A stretch of DNA of 7,104 bases. It comes from Roseibacillus sp. Its GTDB lineage: Bacteria; Verrucomicrobiota; Verrucomicrobiia; Verrucomicrobiales; Akkermansiaceae. The stretch spans positions 8,511-15,614 of the forward strand of contig PBTP01000084.1 of NCBI GenBank assembly GCA_002729275.1, written 5' to 3'. The notes under the pieces were generated by a model. The model had not been told where the DNA came from. It made no database searches and was given only the letters and a program-made list of their open reading frames with translations. Of the stretch, positions 1-5,365 are shown one piece after another. The translations under genes were made by a program, and so were the position numbers. Each line of letters begins with the position of its first letter. The first letter of the stretch is position 1.

Positions 1-1134
1 CTCCAGGAACAGCTCCACCGAGGCCGCAGGGCGCTGGGAGCTGCTTGGAAGGATTCGGAAGATCTGACCTCGCTTTGTGGGGCCACCGTTAGTGCAACAG
101 AGATAGATTGCCCCTTTGTCGTAGAAGATGCCTTCTCCTCGCGCGAATTTGGCAGCGCCTTTTTTGAACCCCTGAACCCTGAGGTCGTCTTTCGGTGAGG
201 TAGGATCTTCAAGGTCTACCCAGGAAATAAGTTTATCCTGTCCTTCGGTGATCACGCGCTTGGGCCTGGGCTGGTAATTCCTCAAGTCGGCGGCGGCATG
301 ATTCTTCAGGCACATAGCCTGGAGCTTTCCGCTGGAGAGATCGGCTTTACGATCGGGCACAAACCGATAGAGCAGGCCGTCGTCGCGATCCTCGGTCAGA
401 TAGACGGAGCCATCTCCGGGATCGTATGCGACTGCCTCATGGCGAAAGCGGCCCATTGCCTTGAGGGCCACGGCTTTCTGCAGGCCAAGCTCGGGATCGG
501 CCCTTACCTCAAAACAATAACCATGTTGACGGGTTCGGTCACCTTTGTCGAGGTCTGCAGGCTCCTCGCATGTAATCCATGAACCCCATGGCATGGTTCC
601 GCCAGAACAGTTTCGGTCCGTTCCAGCAAGAGAGAGAAACTCCTTCTCGGTTTTCCCTGAGGCAGGGTTGTAAATGATGGTCGTTGTTCCTCCGAGGTGG
701 GGGTTCTCGTTATTCCCTCCGGCATCGTAAAGAAGATTGCTGTTGAGGTGCGAAGGAACCTCCTTTTTTGGGAAGGGACCAAAGTTGGGTTGGTCGAGGG
801 CGACTTCATGATTGCGGATCAGAATGATCCTGCCGTTGTCTCCCGGGAATGCTGCCATGTCGTCGAACTTGCCTGGGACCCTCAGCCCGTCGGCCATCTG
901 AGTGCCGCTTCGGGAAATCACATCGTAAGTGAAATTCCTTGGAAGATCGAGGAGGCCATCCTTGTCGCGGACGAGAGGGCCATAGGGTTGAATGATCCTC
1001 TTGGAAGCAGGAGAGGCTTCGTTCGCTTGGAGGTAGCGACCGAGGCCAAGGAAGCCCGCAGTCCATCCGGACTGCCGCAGAAAGGCCCTCCGGTCAGGCG
1101 AAGGAGATCCTGTAAGATGGGTTGGTTGACTCAC
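1..1134 (-). CDS. PhoX-like (DUF839) Tat-exported phosphatase-family protein, C-terminus beyond window
   Basis: The frame is open from GTG at 1134 to the left edge (378 residues, no stop), so the gene is partial. GTG is chosen because AGGAAG lies about 5 bases upstream and no ATG precedes it nearby. Residues 14-23 (DRRAFLRQSG) followed by a hydrophobic GFLGLGRYLQA stretch form a twin-arginine signal, implying folded export to the periplasm. The PhoX-family core is recognisable: GKFDDMAAFPG (89-99), RNHE (107-110), HLGGTTT near 146, NCSGGTMPWGSWITCEE (175-191), MGRFRHEA (227-234), TEDRDDGLLYRF (247-258) and ARGEGIFY (331-338). Family knowledge: PhoX enzymes are Ca/Fe-dependent alkaline phosphatases with a metal-binding Cys in the NCSGG segment, here C176. 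Many DUF839 members are uncharacterised, so true phosphatase activity is inference. It is transcribed divergently from the gene at 1399. No pho-box-like pair was seen upstream. Confidence 0.9.
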   Translation of the reverse strand, partial: MSQPTHLTGSPSPDRRAFLRQSGWTAGFLGLGRYLQANEASPASKRIIQPYGPLVRDKDGLLDLPRNFTYDVISRSGTQMADGLRVPGKFDDMAAFPGDNGRIILIRNHEVALDQPNFGPFPKKEVPSHLNSNLLYDAGGNNENPHLGGTTTIIYNPASGKTEKEFLSLAGTDRNCSGGTMPWGSWITCEEPADLDKGDRTRQHGYCFEVRADPELGLQKAVALKAMGRFRHEAVAYDPGDGSVYLTEDRDDGLLYRFVPDRKADLSSGKLQAMCLKNHAAADLRNYQPRPKRVITEGQDKLISWVDLEDPTSPKDDLRVQGFKKGAAKFARGEGIFYDKGAIYLCCTNGGPTKRGQIFRILPSSSQRPAASVELFLE

Positions 1135-1236
1135 AACTCTTCCTGTATGGACGGGGAACTCTTCCTTACGACACAAAAGTGGGGTGTTTCGAAAATGTTG
1201 CAGTTTAGTGAAGGGTCGCTCCCCCCAAAGGAGTAG

Positions 1237-1249
1237 ATTTGGGCCAAAT
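1237..1249. repeat. 13-base inverted repeat, possible operator
   Basis: ATTTGG and CCAAAT flank a single central G, giving a perfect dyad in the divergent region. A related half, TTCAAAT, follows at 1254-1260. Size and placement between divergent promoters would suit a dimeric regulator, but the regulator is unknown and a dyad this short can arise by chance. Confidence 0.3.
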
Positions 1250-1303
1250 TCGGTTCAAATATGCCTTCTGGTGAAATTAGGGCCTTATTTTCCGCTTGAG
1301 GGT

Positions 1304-1333
1304 TTGACACCCCATGGCCGGCTTCCCTTAAAT
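1304..1333 (+). promoter_or_regulatory. candidate sigma-70-type promoter for the Ala/Pro-rich gene
   Basis: A perfect TTGACA (1304-1309) is followed after 18 bases by TTAAAT (1328-1333), a 4/6 match to TATAAT. Transcription would begin near 1340, leaving a leader of about 60 bases before the ATG at 1399. The -10 is weak and promoter consensus is poorly defined in this phylum. Confidence 0.35.
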
Positions 1334-1398
1334 CCCGGCAACCCGCAACTGCCGGCATCCTTTGACCGGCCCACGCCAAAATCTCAAGAATACGCGCC

Positions 1399-1944
1399 AT
1401 GAGTGAAGACGATAAGAAAGCTCCCGACCCTTCTGAGAAGAAGGCGGCCAACGCCCCCGGAGCACCAGCGCCGACGATTCCACTGAAGCCTGCTGGTGGT
1501 GCACCTAGTGCGCCTGCACCGGCTCCTACGATTCCGCTCAAGCCCGCGTCCGGCGCGGCCGCTCCTTCTGCGCCGTCGGCTCCCGCGCCCACCGTGCAGT
1601 TGAAGGCCCCGGGAGCAAGCGTTGCCCCCAAGACTACTCCTCTCAAGACCCAGCCGCTGGCGGGCGATTCGGACGCGACTCAAGAGCTGCCCAAGGCAAC
1701 AGTGCAGCTTGGCAGTGCGACTCAGGCGTTGGGGGCTCCCACGGCCTTATCTGCGGGACCTCCCTCACTGCAAACCTCTGGCGCCGAGGAAGAGGAAGGA
1801 TCAGACAAGGTGTCTGACATTCTTTCCATTGTTGCCTTCGTCCTAGCCCTTGCGGTTCTCGGGCTGCAAATTATGACTACCAGCCAATGGGTCAAAACGG
1901 ACGACCCAGTAAACAACCAGAAAGGTTGGGAGTCTCTCCTATAA
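1399..1944 (+). CDS. Ala/Pro-rich single-pass membrane protein with repeated T-x-x-L motifs, function unknown
   Basis: This is a 181-residue protein starting MSEDDKKAP. Residues 1-20 are charged. Residues 20-115 are low-complexity Ala/Pro with an imperfect repeat: APAPTIPLKPA appears twice (T26, T44), then APAPTVQLKA (T65), TTPLK, KTQPL, TQEL, TVQL and TQAL. This gives eight T-x-x-L sites in about 85 residues. An acidic patch, AEEEEGSDK (129-137), precedes one hydrophobic helix at about 139-161 (ILSIVAFVLALAVLGLQIM). The C-terminal tail is short and ends GWESLL. There is no signal peptide, so the long N-terminal part is probably cytoplasmic with the helix as a C-terminal anchor (inferred). 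The Shine-Dalgarno is weak (AAGAA). Opposite-strand frames are open only because of the repetitive GC-rich composition. I do not recognise a named family. Confidence 0.8.
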   Translation: MSEDDKKAPDPSEKKAANAPGAPAPTIPLKPAGGAPSAPAPAPTIPLKPASGAAAPSAPSAPAPTVQLKAPGASVAPKTTPLKTQPLAGDSDATQELPKATVQLGSATQALGAPTALSAGPPSLQTSGAEEEEGSDKVSDILSIVAFVLALAVLGLQIMTTSQWVKTDDPVNNQKGWESLL

Positions 1945-1955
1945 TAATTATCACC

Positions 1956-2036
1956 ATGGCTTTTCCCATCGTCACAACAGTAGTCGCCGCGATCGTCCTC
2001 TATCTTTTGATCGCTACGGGTGGCTCGCCTTCCTAA
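1956..2036 (+). CDS. candidate 26-residue single-helix membrane microprotein
   Basis: ATG at 1956 opens a 26-codon frame ending TAA at 2034-2036, only 11 bases after the stop of the upstream gene. The product begins MAFPIVTTVVAAIVLYLLIA and ends TGGSPS, so nearly all of it is one hydrophobic helix. The preceding gene also has a membrane helix, so co-expression and helix-helix association are possible, but this is inference. No Shine-Dalgarno is visible upstream; the leader is AT-rich (TATAATAATTATCACC). It could be a chance frame. In favour are the clean helix, the tight spacing and the stop inside a perfect palindrome. Confidence 0.4.
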   Translation: MAFPIVTTVVAAIVLYLLIATGGSPS

Positions 2037-2047
2037 TATTAGGAAGG
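2028..2047. repeat. perfect 20-bp palindrome between the membrane-protein genes and trxA
   Basis: CCTTCCTAAT and ATTAGGAAGG form a perfect 20-base dyad that contains the TAA stop of the microprotein frame. In RNA it would give a CCTTCCTA/TAGGAAGG stem with an ATAT loop. No T-run follows, so it is not a classical intrinsic terminator. It may be an operator for the downstream trxA, or an mRNA 3' stabilising or attenuating hairpin. Confidence 0.7.
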
Positions 2048-2116
2048 TAGACATATCTGTCAGGAAGCGCCTTGCGTGAAGGTGCTGCCCGAAGACAATT
2101 TTATTTATTTCCTCAT

Positions 2117-2440
2117 ATGGCTCTTCAATTCACTAGCGACAATTTTGACGCAGAAGTCCTGCAGGCCGAACTGCCTGTGCTGGTTGATTTCTGGGCAGAG
2201 TGGTGTGGTCCCTGTAAGATGATTGGACCTCTCGTCGATGCGGTGGCCTCGGATACCGAGGGTAGCGCCAAGGTAGGGAAGGTTGATGTTGATAGTCAGC
2301 AGGAGCTGGCTCGCACCTTTAACATCCAGTCTCTCCCCACGATTGCCTTCTTCAAGGGAGGTGAAGTCGTCGAAACGATGATTGGCACCAAGGGAGTAAC
2401 AGTGGATGCGCTGAAGGAAAAGCTGGCCGCCTTGGCCTAG
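2117..2440 (+). CDS. trxA: thioredoxin
   Basis: This 107-residue protein matches the usual thioredoxin length. It has the buried Asp24 in VDFWAEWCGPCK, the redox pair C30/C33 in WCGPC, the cis-Pro loop SLPTIAFFKGG (P74), and the C-terminal helix DALKEKLAALA. It is a cytoplasmic dithiol reductant for ribonucleotide reductase, peroxiredoxins and other disulfide substrates. The frame extends upstream to a TTG at 2072, but ATG 2117 (MALQFTSDNF) fits the family N-terminus; the 15 extra residues are not thioredoxin-like. No Shine-Dalgarno precedes ATG; the leader is AT-rich (TTTTATTTATTTCCTCAT). It converges on hemL with 22 bases between the stops. Some Gram-negatives carry several thioredoxins, so trxA is a best guess among paralogues. 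Confidence 0.95.
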   Translation: MALQFTSDNFDAEVLQAELPVLVDFWAEWCGPCKMIGPLVDAVASDTEGSAKVGKVDVDSQQELARTFNIQSLPTIAFFKGGEVVETMIGTKGVTVDALKEKLAALA

Positions 2441-2462
2441 GGGCGGGGAAGACCGGCGGCTT

Positions 2463-3740
2463 TCAAGCCAGGCACTCTGCAAAGATACCGAGGGTCTCAT
2501 CAATATCGCTCTCGGTGTGAGCGAGGGACAGAAATCCGGTCTCGTAAGGACTGGGAGCGAGATAGACTCCGCGCTCGAGGCAGGACCAGAAGAATTTCCG
2601 AAAGGCCTCGAAGTCCCCTTCCTGCACGGAATCAACGTTGATAATCTCGGCGTCACCGAAGTAGAGGCACCACATGGATCCCGCCCGGTTGAAGCGGTAA
2701 GGCAGCCCTTTGTCGCTAATGATTCCTTGGACGCCGTCCTCGAAGCGTTGCCCGATTTCTTCAAGCCTCCGATAGCCATTCTGTTTTTCGAGCTCTTTCA
2801 GCTGTGCCAGTCCGGCAGCCATGGCGACTGGGTTTCCCGAGAGGGTGCCGGCCTGGTAGACCGGGCCATCCGGGGCCAGATGGTCCATAATGTCTCCACG
2901 GCCCCCGAAAGCCCCAACGGGCAGGCCGCCTCCAATCACCTTGCCGAGGGCGCAGAGGTCTGGCGTAATTCCTGAGAGTTCTTGAACTCCTCCTTTTGCA
3001 AGACGAAAGCCTGTCATGACTTCGTCAAAGATCAGGAGGGTTCCGTGTTTGTGGGTCAGCTCGCGCAGAAGGGCCAGGTAGCCGGGCTGCGGAAAAACAA
3101 AACCGGCATTGGCAGGGTAGGGCTCAAGAATGACCGCGGCGATCTCCTCGCCGCACCTGGCAAAGACCTCCTCCACACGTTCAGGAAGATTGAACGGAAG
3201 GGTGATTGTTTCCGCGGCGAGAGACCGGGGAATACCCGCGGAATCCGGTTCGCCGTGAGTCAAAGCGCCTGATCCGGCTGCCACAAGCAGGGAATCGACG
3301 TGTCCATGGTAATGCCCCTCAAATTTGATAATCTTGTCCCGGCCTGTGAATCCGCGGGCCAGCCGGATCGCGGACATGGTAGCCTCCGTTCCTGAGTTGA
3401 CCATGCGAACCTTCTCGACCGAGGGGACCCACTCGCAGACGACCTTGGCCATTTCCACCTCGAACGGGTTGGGAATTCCAAAGGAGAGGCCATTCTTGGC
3501 AACCTCGTGCACGGTATTGGTGAGAACGGTCGGGGCATGACCCAGGATGGCGGGCCCCCAAGTTCCAATGTAGTCAATCAGGCTACGGCCATCGACATCC
3601 TCAATCCGGCATCCCTTGGCTCTTCGGACAAAGAAGGGATCTCCGTCGACGTTGCGGAAGGCCCTGACTGGAGAGTTCACTCCGCCGGGGATGACTTCCT
3701 TAGCGGCTTTGAATAGTTTTTTGGAGAGTTCGCCCTGCAT
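2463..3740 (-). CDS. hemL: glutamate-1-semialdehyde 2,1-aminomutase
   Basis: A PLP-dependent class-III aminotransferase-fold enzyme that converts glutamate-1-semialdehyde to 5-aminolevulinate, the last step of the C5 route to heme and other tetrapyrroles; cytoplasmic, normally a dimer. At 425 residues it matches the family length. Diagnostic segments: VIPGGVNSPVRAF (16-28), NSGTEATMSAIRLAR (115-129), EGHYHGH (141-147), IFDEVMTGFR (237-246) with the cofactor Asp239, the Schiff-base lysine K267 in ALGKVIGGGLPVGAFGG, and YQAGTLSGNP (295-304). The stretch EPYPANAGFVFP (206-217) replaces the more usual EPVAGNMG, a lineage variant rather than a loss. ATG at 3740 gives the standard N-terminus; GGAAG sits unusually close to it. 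No glutamyl-tRNA reductase or other hem gene is adjacent, so it stands alone, divergent from the PEP-CTERM gene. Confidence 0.97.
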   Translation of the reverse strand: MQGELSKKLFKAAKEVIPGGVNSPVRAFRNVDGDPFFVRRAKGCRIEDVDGRSLIDYIGTWGPAILGHAPTVLTNTVHEVAKNGLSFGIPNPFEVEMAKVVCEWVPSVEKVRMVNSGTEATMSAIRLARGFTGRDKIIKFEGHYHGHVDSLLVAAGSGALTHGEPDSAGIPRSLAAETITLPFNLPERVEEVFARCGEEIAAVILEPYPANAGFVFPQPGYLALLRELTHKHGTLLIFDEVMTGFRLAKGGVQELSGITPDLCALGKVIGGGLPVGAFGGRGDIMDHLAPDGPVYQAGTLSGNPVAMAAGLAQLKELEKQNGYRRLEEIGQRFEDGVQGIISDKGLPYRFNRAGSMWCLYFGDAEIINVDSVQEGDFEAFRKFFWSCLERGVYLAPSPYETGFLSLAHTESDIDETLGIFAECLA

Positions 3741-3752
3741 GCTTCCAGCGGG

Positions 3753-3780
3753 ACTATACGGCTAAGGAAGAAATTGCCGA
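3753..3780 (-). promoter_or_regulatory. candidate hemL promoter
   Basis: Read on the minus strand, TCGGCA (4/6 to TTGACA) is followed after 16 bases by TATAGT (5/6 to TATAAT). The -10 ends only 12 bases before the hemL ATG, so the leader would be about six bases. That agrees with the poorly placed Shine-Dalgarno and suggests near-leaderless translation. This is a consensus match only. Confidence 0.3.
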
Positions 3781-3900
3781 CTAAAACTCCAGCTGTCCTC
3801 CTGAGTGGCTATTCATGAGGTTCTTTGCTTGGATGGGCCTGTAAAGCCGAGGAACTATCCACAAATGTTCTACTGGTATGAATAATGGTTAAAAAGAGGT

Positions 3901-3950
3901 GATTTTCTAACGAAAAATCTGGGGGCAAGGATGGGCCTTGCCAGGAAGGC
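3901..3950 (+). promoter_or_regulatory. hairpin-rich leader with two mutually exclusive stems at the ribosome binding site
   Basis: Three inverted repeats lie directly upstream of the GTG at 3954. GATTTT/AAAATC pairs 3901-3906 with 3914-3919. GGCAAGG/CCTTGCC pairs 3924-3930 with 3936-3942 around an ATGGG loop and leaves the Shine-Dalgarno AGGAAGG (3943-3949) free. The alternative GCCTT/AAGGC pairs 3935-3939 with 3946-3950 and buries the Shine-Dalgarno. The last two share bases 3936-3939, so both cannot form. This geometry could control translation, but the match to any known riboswitch class is unknown. Confidence 0.4.
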
Positions 3951-3953
3951 AGG

Positions 3954-4235
3954 GTGAGAAACCCATTTTCTTCGCTAGCGGTCCTCGTGTTAGGCTTTGC
4001 TCCCCTCCATGGAGCGATCGTCGTAGATACCGACCTTGGTGTGATGGATACCCTTGTGGTTCCAGTCGCCGGGAATGTTAGTGCTGCCGTTCAAGGTGAT
4101 GGTAGGGGGGATAATGTTTCGTTTTATTCGCCCGCTATCAGGGAATATAACGGTCCGGAGCGGGTATTCCAGTTTGAGATCACCACCACCCAGATCGTGA
4201 CTCTTCACGAGGAACTTGGTGATCACCGATCCTGA
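3954..4235 (+). CDS. N-terminal fragment of the split PEP-CTERM protein (signal peptide plus partial beta domain)
   Basis: The start is GTG 3954, supported by AGGAAGG ending 4 bases upstream. The 93-residue product opens MRNPFSSLAVLVLGFAPLHGA, a Sec signal peptide likely cleaved after HGA at residue 21. It closely resembles the N-terminus of the paralogue at 5366 (xxPxSS...APLHGAI). A beta-type region including RVFQFEITTTQIVTL follows. The last residues (GDHRS, about codon 89 on) lie beyond the frameshift and are out of register. If translated alone it would be a short exported fragment with no anchor. Confidence 0.6.
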   Translation: MRNPFSSLAVLVLGFAPLHGAIVVDTDLGVMDTLVVPVAGNVSAAVQGDGRGDNVSFYSPAIREYNGPERVFQFEITTTQIVTLHEELGDHRS

Positions 4236-4890
4236 TGCGGTTTTGCTCGATAGTTTGGAAACGGGCGCGATCGAAGACGAGCAGAAGCTCACTGCATCGG
4301 GTAAGGTAGTGCTTTTCGCCTTTCTTGATGGATTCAATGGAAAATCTGTTCGCACGGCTTTGGATGCAGGAACCTACTGCCTGAGCGTTGAAGGCTTTGG
4401 AGGGGGCGCGGCAACGTTTGATTTTTCGCTCGGCGCAGTTGATTTTGCGGAACCGGATCCTGTAGTTGGCGATAGTCCTGATAACGCTCTTTCTTGGGGT
4501 GTTGTGGGTGTGGCAGGCGATCTGATCGATATTAATACGTTCAATTCAGCCGGGGACACGGAACTCGGAATATTTGACGCCTCCGGCAACCTACTCGGTA
4601 ACAATGACGATGCGATTGGCTTGTTGAGCCAAATTGTCTTCGAGGCCAGCGAGGAAGGGACCTACTACATTGCCACTGGAAACTACAACACCACCTTTAA
4701 CTCTGGGTTCATTGCCGGAGGAGGCCCTATGGGAGAGGCGGTGACCCTGACAGTGAATGGGGTGGACGTGGATGGTGTTGTTGAAGGAACTGGAGCATTC
4801 TGGACTTCCTTTAACATTGTGCCCGAGCCTTCCAGTCTCAGCCTGCTGGCCTTCGCTGGTCTTGCCCTTCTGCGCCGGCGCCGCAGCTAG
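4219..4890 (+). CDS. C-terminal fragment of the split PEP-CTERM protein (beta domain plus sorting anchor)
   Basis: The frame can start at GTG 4219, where GAGGA (4209-4213) stands at a good 5-base spacing, so independent or coupled re-initiation is possible. The preceding TTG at 4216 is too close to that site. The 223-residue product contains the end of the first beta domain (GTYCLSVEGFGGG), the second domain (GDLIDINTFNSAGDTELGIF, NNDDAIGLLSQIVFE, EGTYYIATGNYN, GAFWTSF), then VPEPSS at about 201-206, a short hydrophobic helix and RRRRS. It lacks a signal peptide, so without the upstream fragment it could not be exported or processed as PEP-CTERM proteins are. A frameshift is therefore more likely than a true separate gene. 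Confidence 0.6.
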   Translation: MITDPDAVLLDSLETGAIEDEQKLTASGKVVLFAFLDGFNGKSVRTALDAGTYCLSVEGFGGGAATFDFSLGAVDFAEPDPVVGDSPDNALSWGVVGVAGDLIDINTFNSAGDTELGIFDASGNLLGNNDDAIGLLSQIVFEASEEGTYYIATGNYNTTFNSGFIAGGGPMGEAVTLTVNGVDVDGVVEGTGAFWTSFNIVPEPSSLSLLAFAGLALLRRRRS

Positions 4891-4895
4891 GGGGC

Positions 4896-4927
4896 GATCA
4901 GCCTCTGAGTCCGCTGGTCAGAATTTT
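4896..4927 (+). terminator. candidate intrinsic terminator after the frameshifted PEP-CTERM gene
   Basis: GATCAGC (4896-4902) pairs with GCTGGTC (4913-4919) as seven base pairs, including one G-U, around a ten-base loop, followed by AGAATTTT. It begins 6 bases after the stop at 4890. The T-run is short. It also sits at the 3' end of the minus-strand frame ending at 4927, which fits a shared terminator between converging units. Confidence 0.4.
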
Positions 4928-5274
4928 CATCCTCCTACCTTGAACAAGAAGGCGAATGTAGTGTTTCTGTCATCCCGGGCGGGGGATATCTCTTGGAAGG
5001 TGACGTTCACGAATGGGGCGAAAACGAGGAGCTTTGGCACTTCCGGGACGGGATTCGGCCGGATCAGCCGGCGGCAGGAGCCGATTTGGAAAAGGATATG
5101 AGAAATCTGTAATAATTTCACTGTCCGTTCCCTTTGGCGGAAGTCTTCCGCGAGGTCCGAGAAAACGGCTGTCTCCTGGGCAATGCAGGGGTGCCTAAAG
5201 CCTTTTGCGGAAATGAGTTGTCTGTTTTCGGCTGCCACACGATGAAGTCGCCTCCGGGTTGTGACAAGTTCCAC
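4927..5274 (-). CDS. possible unknown protein of 115 residues between the PEP-CTERM paralogues
   Basis: Minus-strand GTG at 5274 has AGGAG at exactly 5 bases spacing (AGGAGAGCATGTG) and opens 115 codons ending TGA at 4927-4929. The product begins MELVTTRRRLHRVAAENRQL, continues FSDLAEDFRQRERTVKLLQI and SCRRLIRPNPVPEVPKLLVF, and ends TTFAFLFKVGG. Codon third positions are mostly G/C like the neighbours and residue use looks protein-like, but no domain is recognised. There is no signal peptide or membrane helix. It fills most of the 475 bases between the two paralogues. The same frame stays open upstream to 5664, but that part runs antisense to the paralogue at 5366 and is probably a shadow. 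An ATG two bases earlier (5276) opens a competing 52-codon frame ending at 5118. The region could instead be a non-coding or repeated intergenic element. Confidence 0.35.
   Translation of the reverse strand: MELVTTRRRLHRVAAENRQLISAKGFRHPCIAQETAVFSDLAEDFRQRERTVKLLQISHILFQIGSCRRLIRPNPVPEVPKLLVFAPFVNVTFQEISPARDDRNTTFAFLFKVGG
5137..5151. repeat. 15-base inverted repeat inside the inter-paralogue region
   Basis: GCGGAAG and CTTCCGC flank a single T. A wider pairing also exists between CCGAGAAAAC near 5158 and GTTTTCGG near 5225. This hints at RNA structure if the region is transcribed as a non-coding element, although the segment also lies within the possible coding frame ending at 4927. Confidence 0.4.
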
Positions 5275-5365
5275 ATGCTCTCCTAGGGCGCGCAAAACAC
5301 GGGAAAAAAAGTAAATTTCTTGATAAAATCCGCTGAGTAGGAACGGCGATTGCTGCTTGTGTGTC

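Larger units (their letters stand above)
1135..1398. other. divergent intergenic region between the PhoX-like gene and the Ala/Pro-rich gene
   Basis: This 264-base stretch separates two divergent starts and should hold promoters for both. It contains a TTGACA-based promoter candidate on the plus strand (1304-1333) and a 13-base inverted repeat (1237-1249). On the minus side the clear element is the AGGAAG ribosome binding site just upstream of 1134. I found no convincing -35/-10 pair there. Short open frames crossing it on either strand do not look coding. Confidence 0.6.
3954..4890 (+). pseudogene. PEP-CTERM exported protein gene interrupted by a one-base frameshift
   Basis: Two overlapping frames together make one complete PEP-CTERM protein. 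The first has the signal peptide but stops at 4235. The second has the PEP-CTERM anchor but no signal peptide. The span is 937 bases, one more than a multiple of three, and skipping one base near 4218 (GAACTTGGTGATCACC) gives a continuous product of about 311 residues. The joined sequence reads FEITTTQIVTLHEEL then VITDPDAVLLDSL, which flows as a beta-rich domain resembling bacterial pre-peptidase C-terminal domains. A second beta-rich domain, shared with the paralogue at 5366, follows. No slippery sequence of the prfB type is visible. A recent mutation, a phase-variable state or a sequencing error are all possible. Confidence 0.65.

Noticed and set aside
697..1236. Open plus-strand frame of 179 codons
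   Set aside because: It runs antisense to the PhoX-like gene, whose frame shows clear family motifs throughout; the plus-strand product looks like a shadow.
1131..1683. Two long minus-strand frames with Gly/Ala- and Arg-rich products
   Set aside because: They are complements of the Ala/Pro-rich repeats of the plus-strand gene at 1399; GC-rich repeats lack stops on both strands.
2072..2116. N-terminal extension of thioredoxin from TTG 2072
   Set aside because: The 15 added residues (MREGAARRQFYLFPH) do not match the family, and ATG 2117 gives the canonical length.
2426..2460. GCCGCC/GGCGGC pairing around the trxA stop as a terminator
   Set aside because: The loop is long, no T-run follows, and the left arm lies in coding sequence.
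2105..2779. Minus-strand frame of 224 codons across the trxA/hemL junction
   Set aside because: It is antisense to trxA and out of frame with hemL, both of which are firmly identified.
4200..4235. Programmed +1 frameshift of the prfB type
   Set aside because: There is no CTT-TGA-like slippery stop, and the GAGGA is placed as a start signal rather than at the spacing used in prfB; a plain mutation is simpler.
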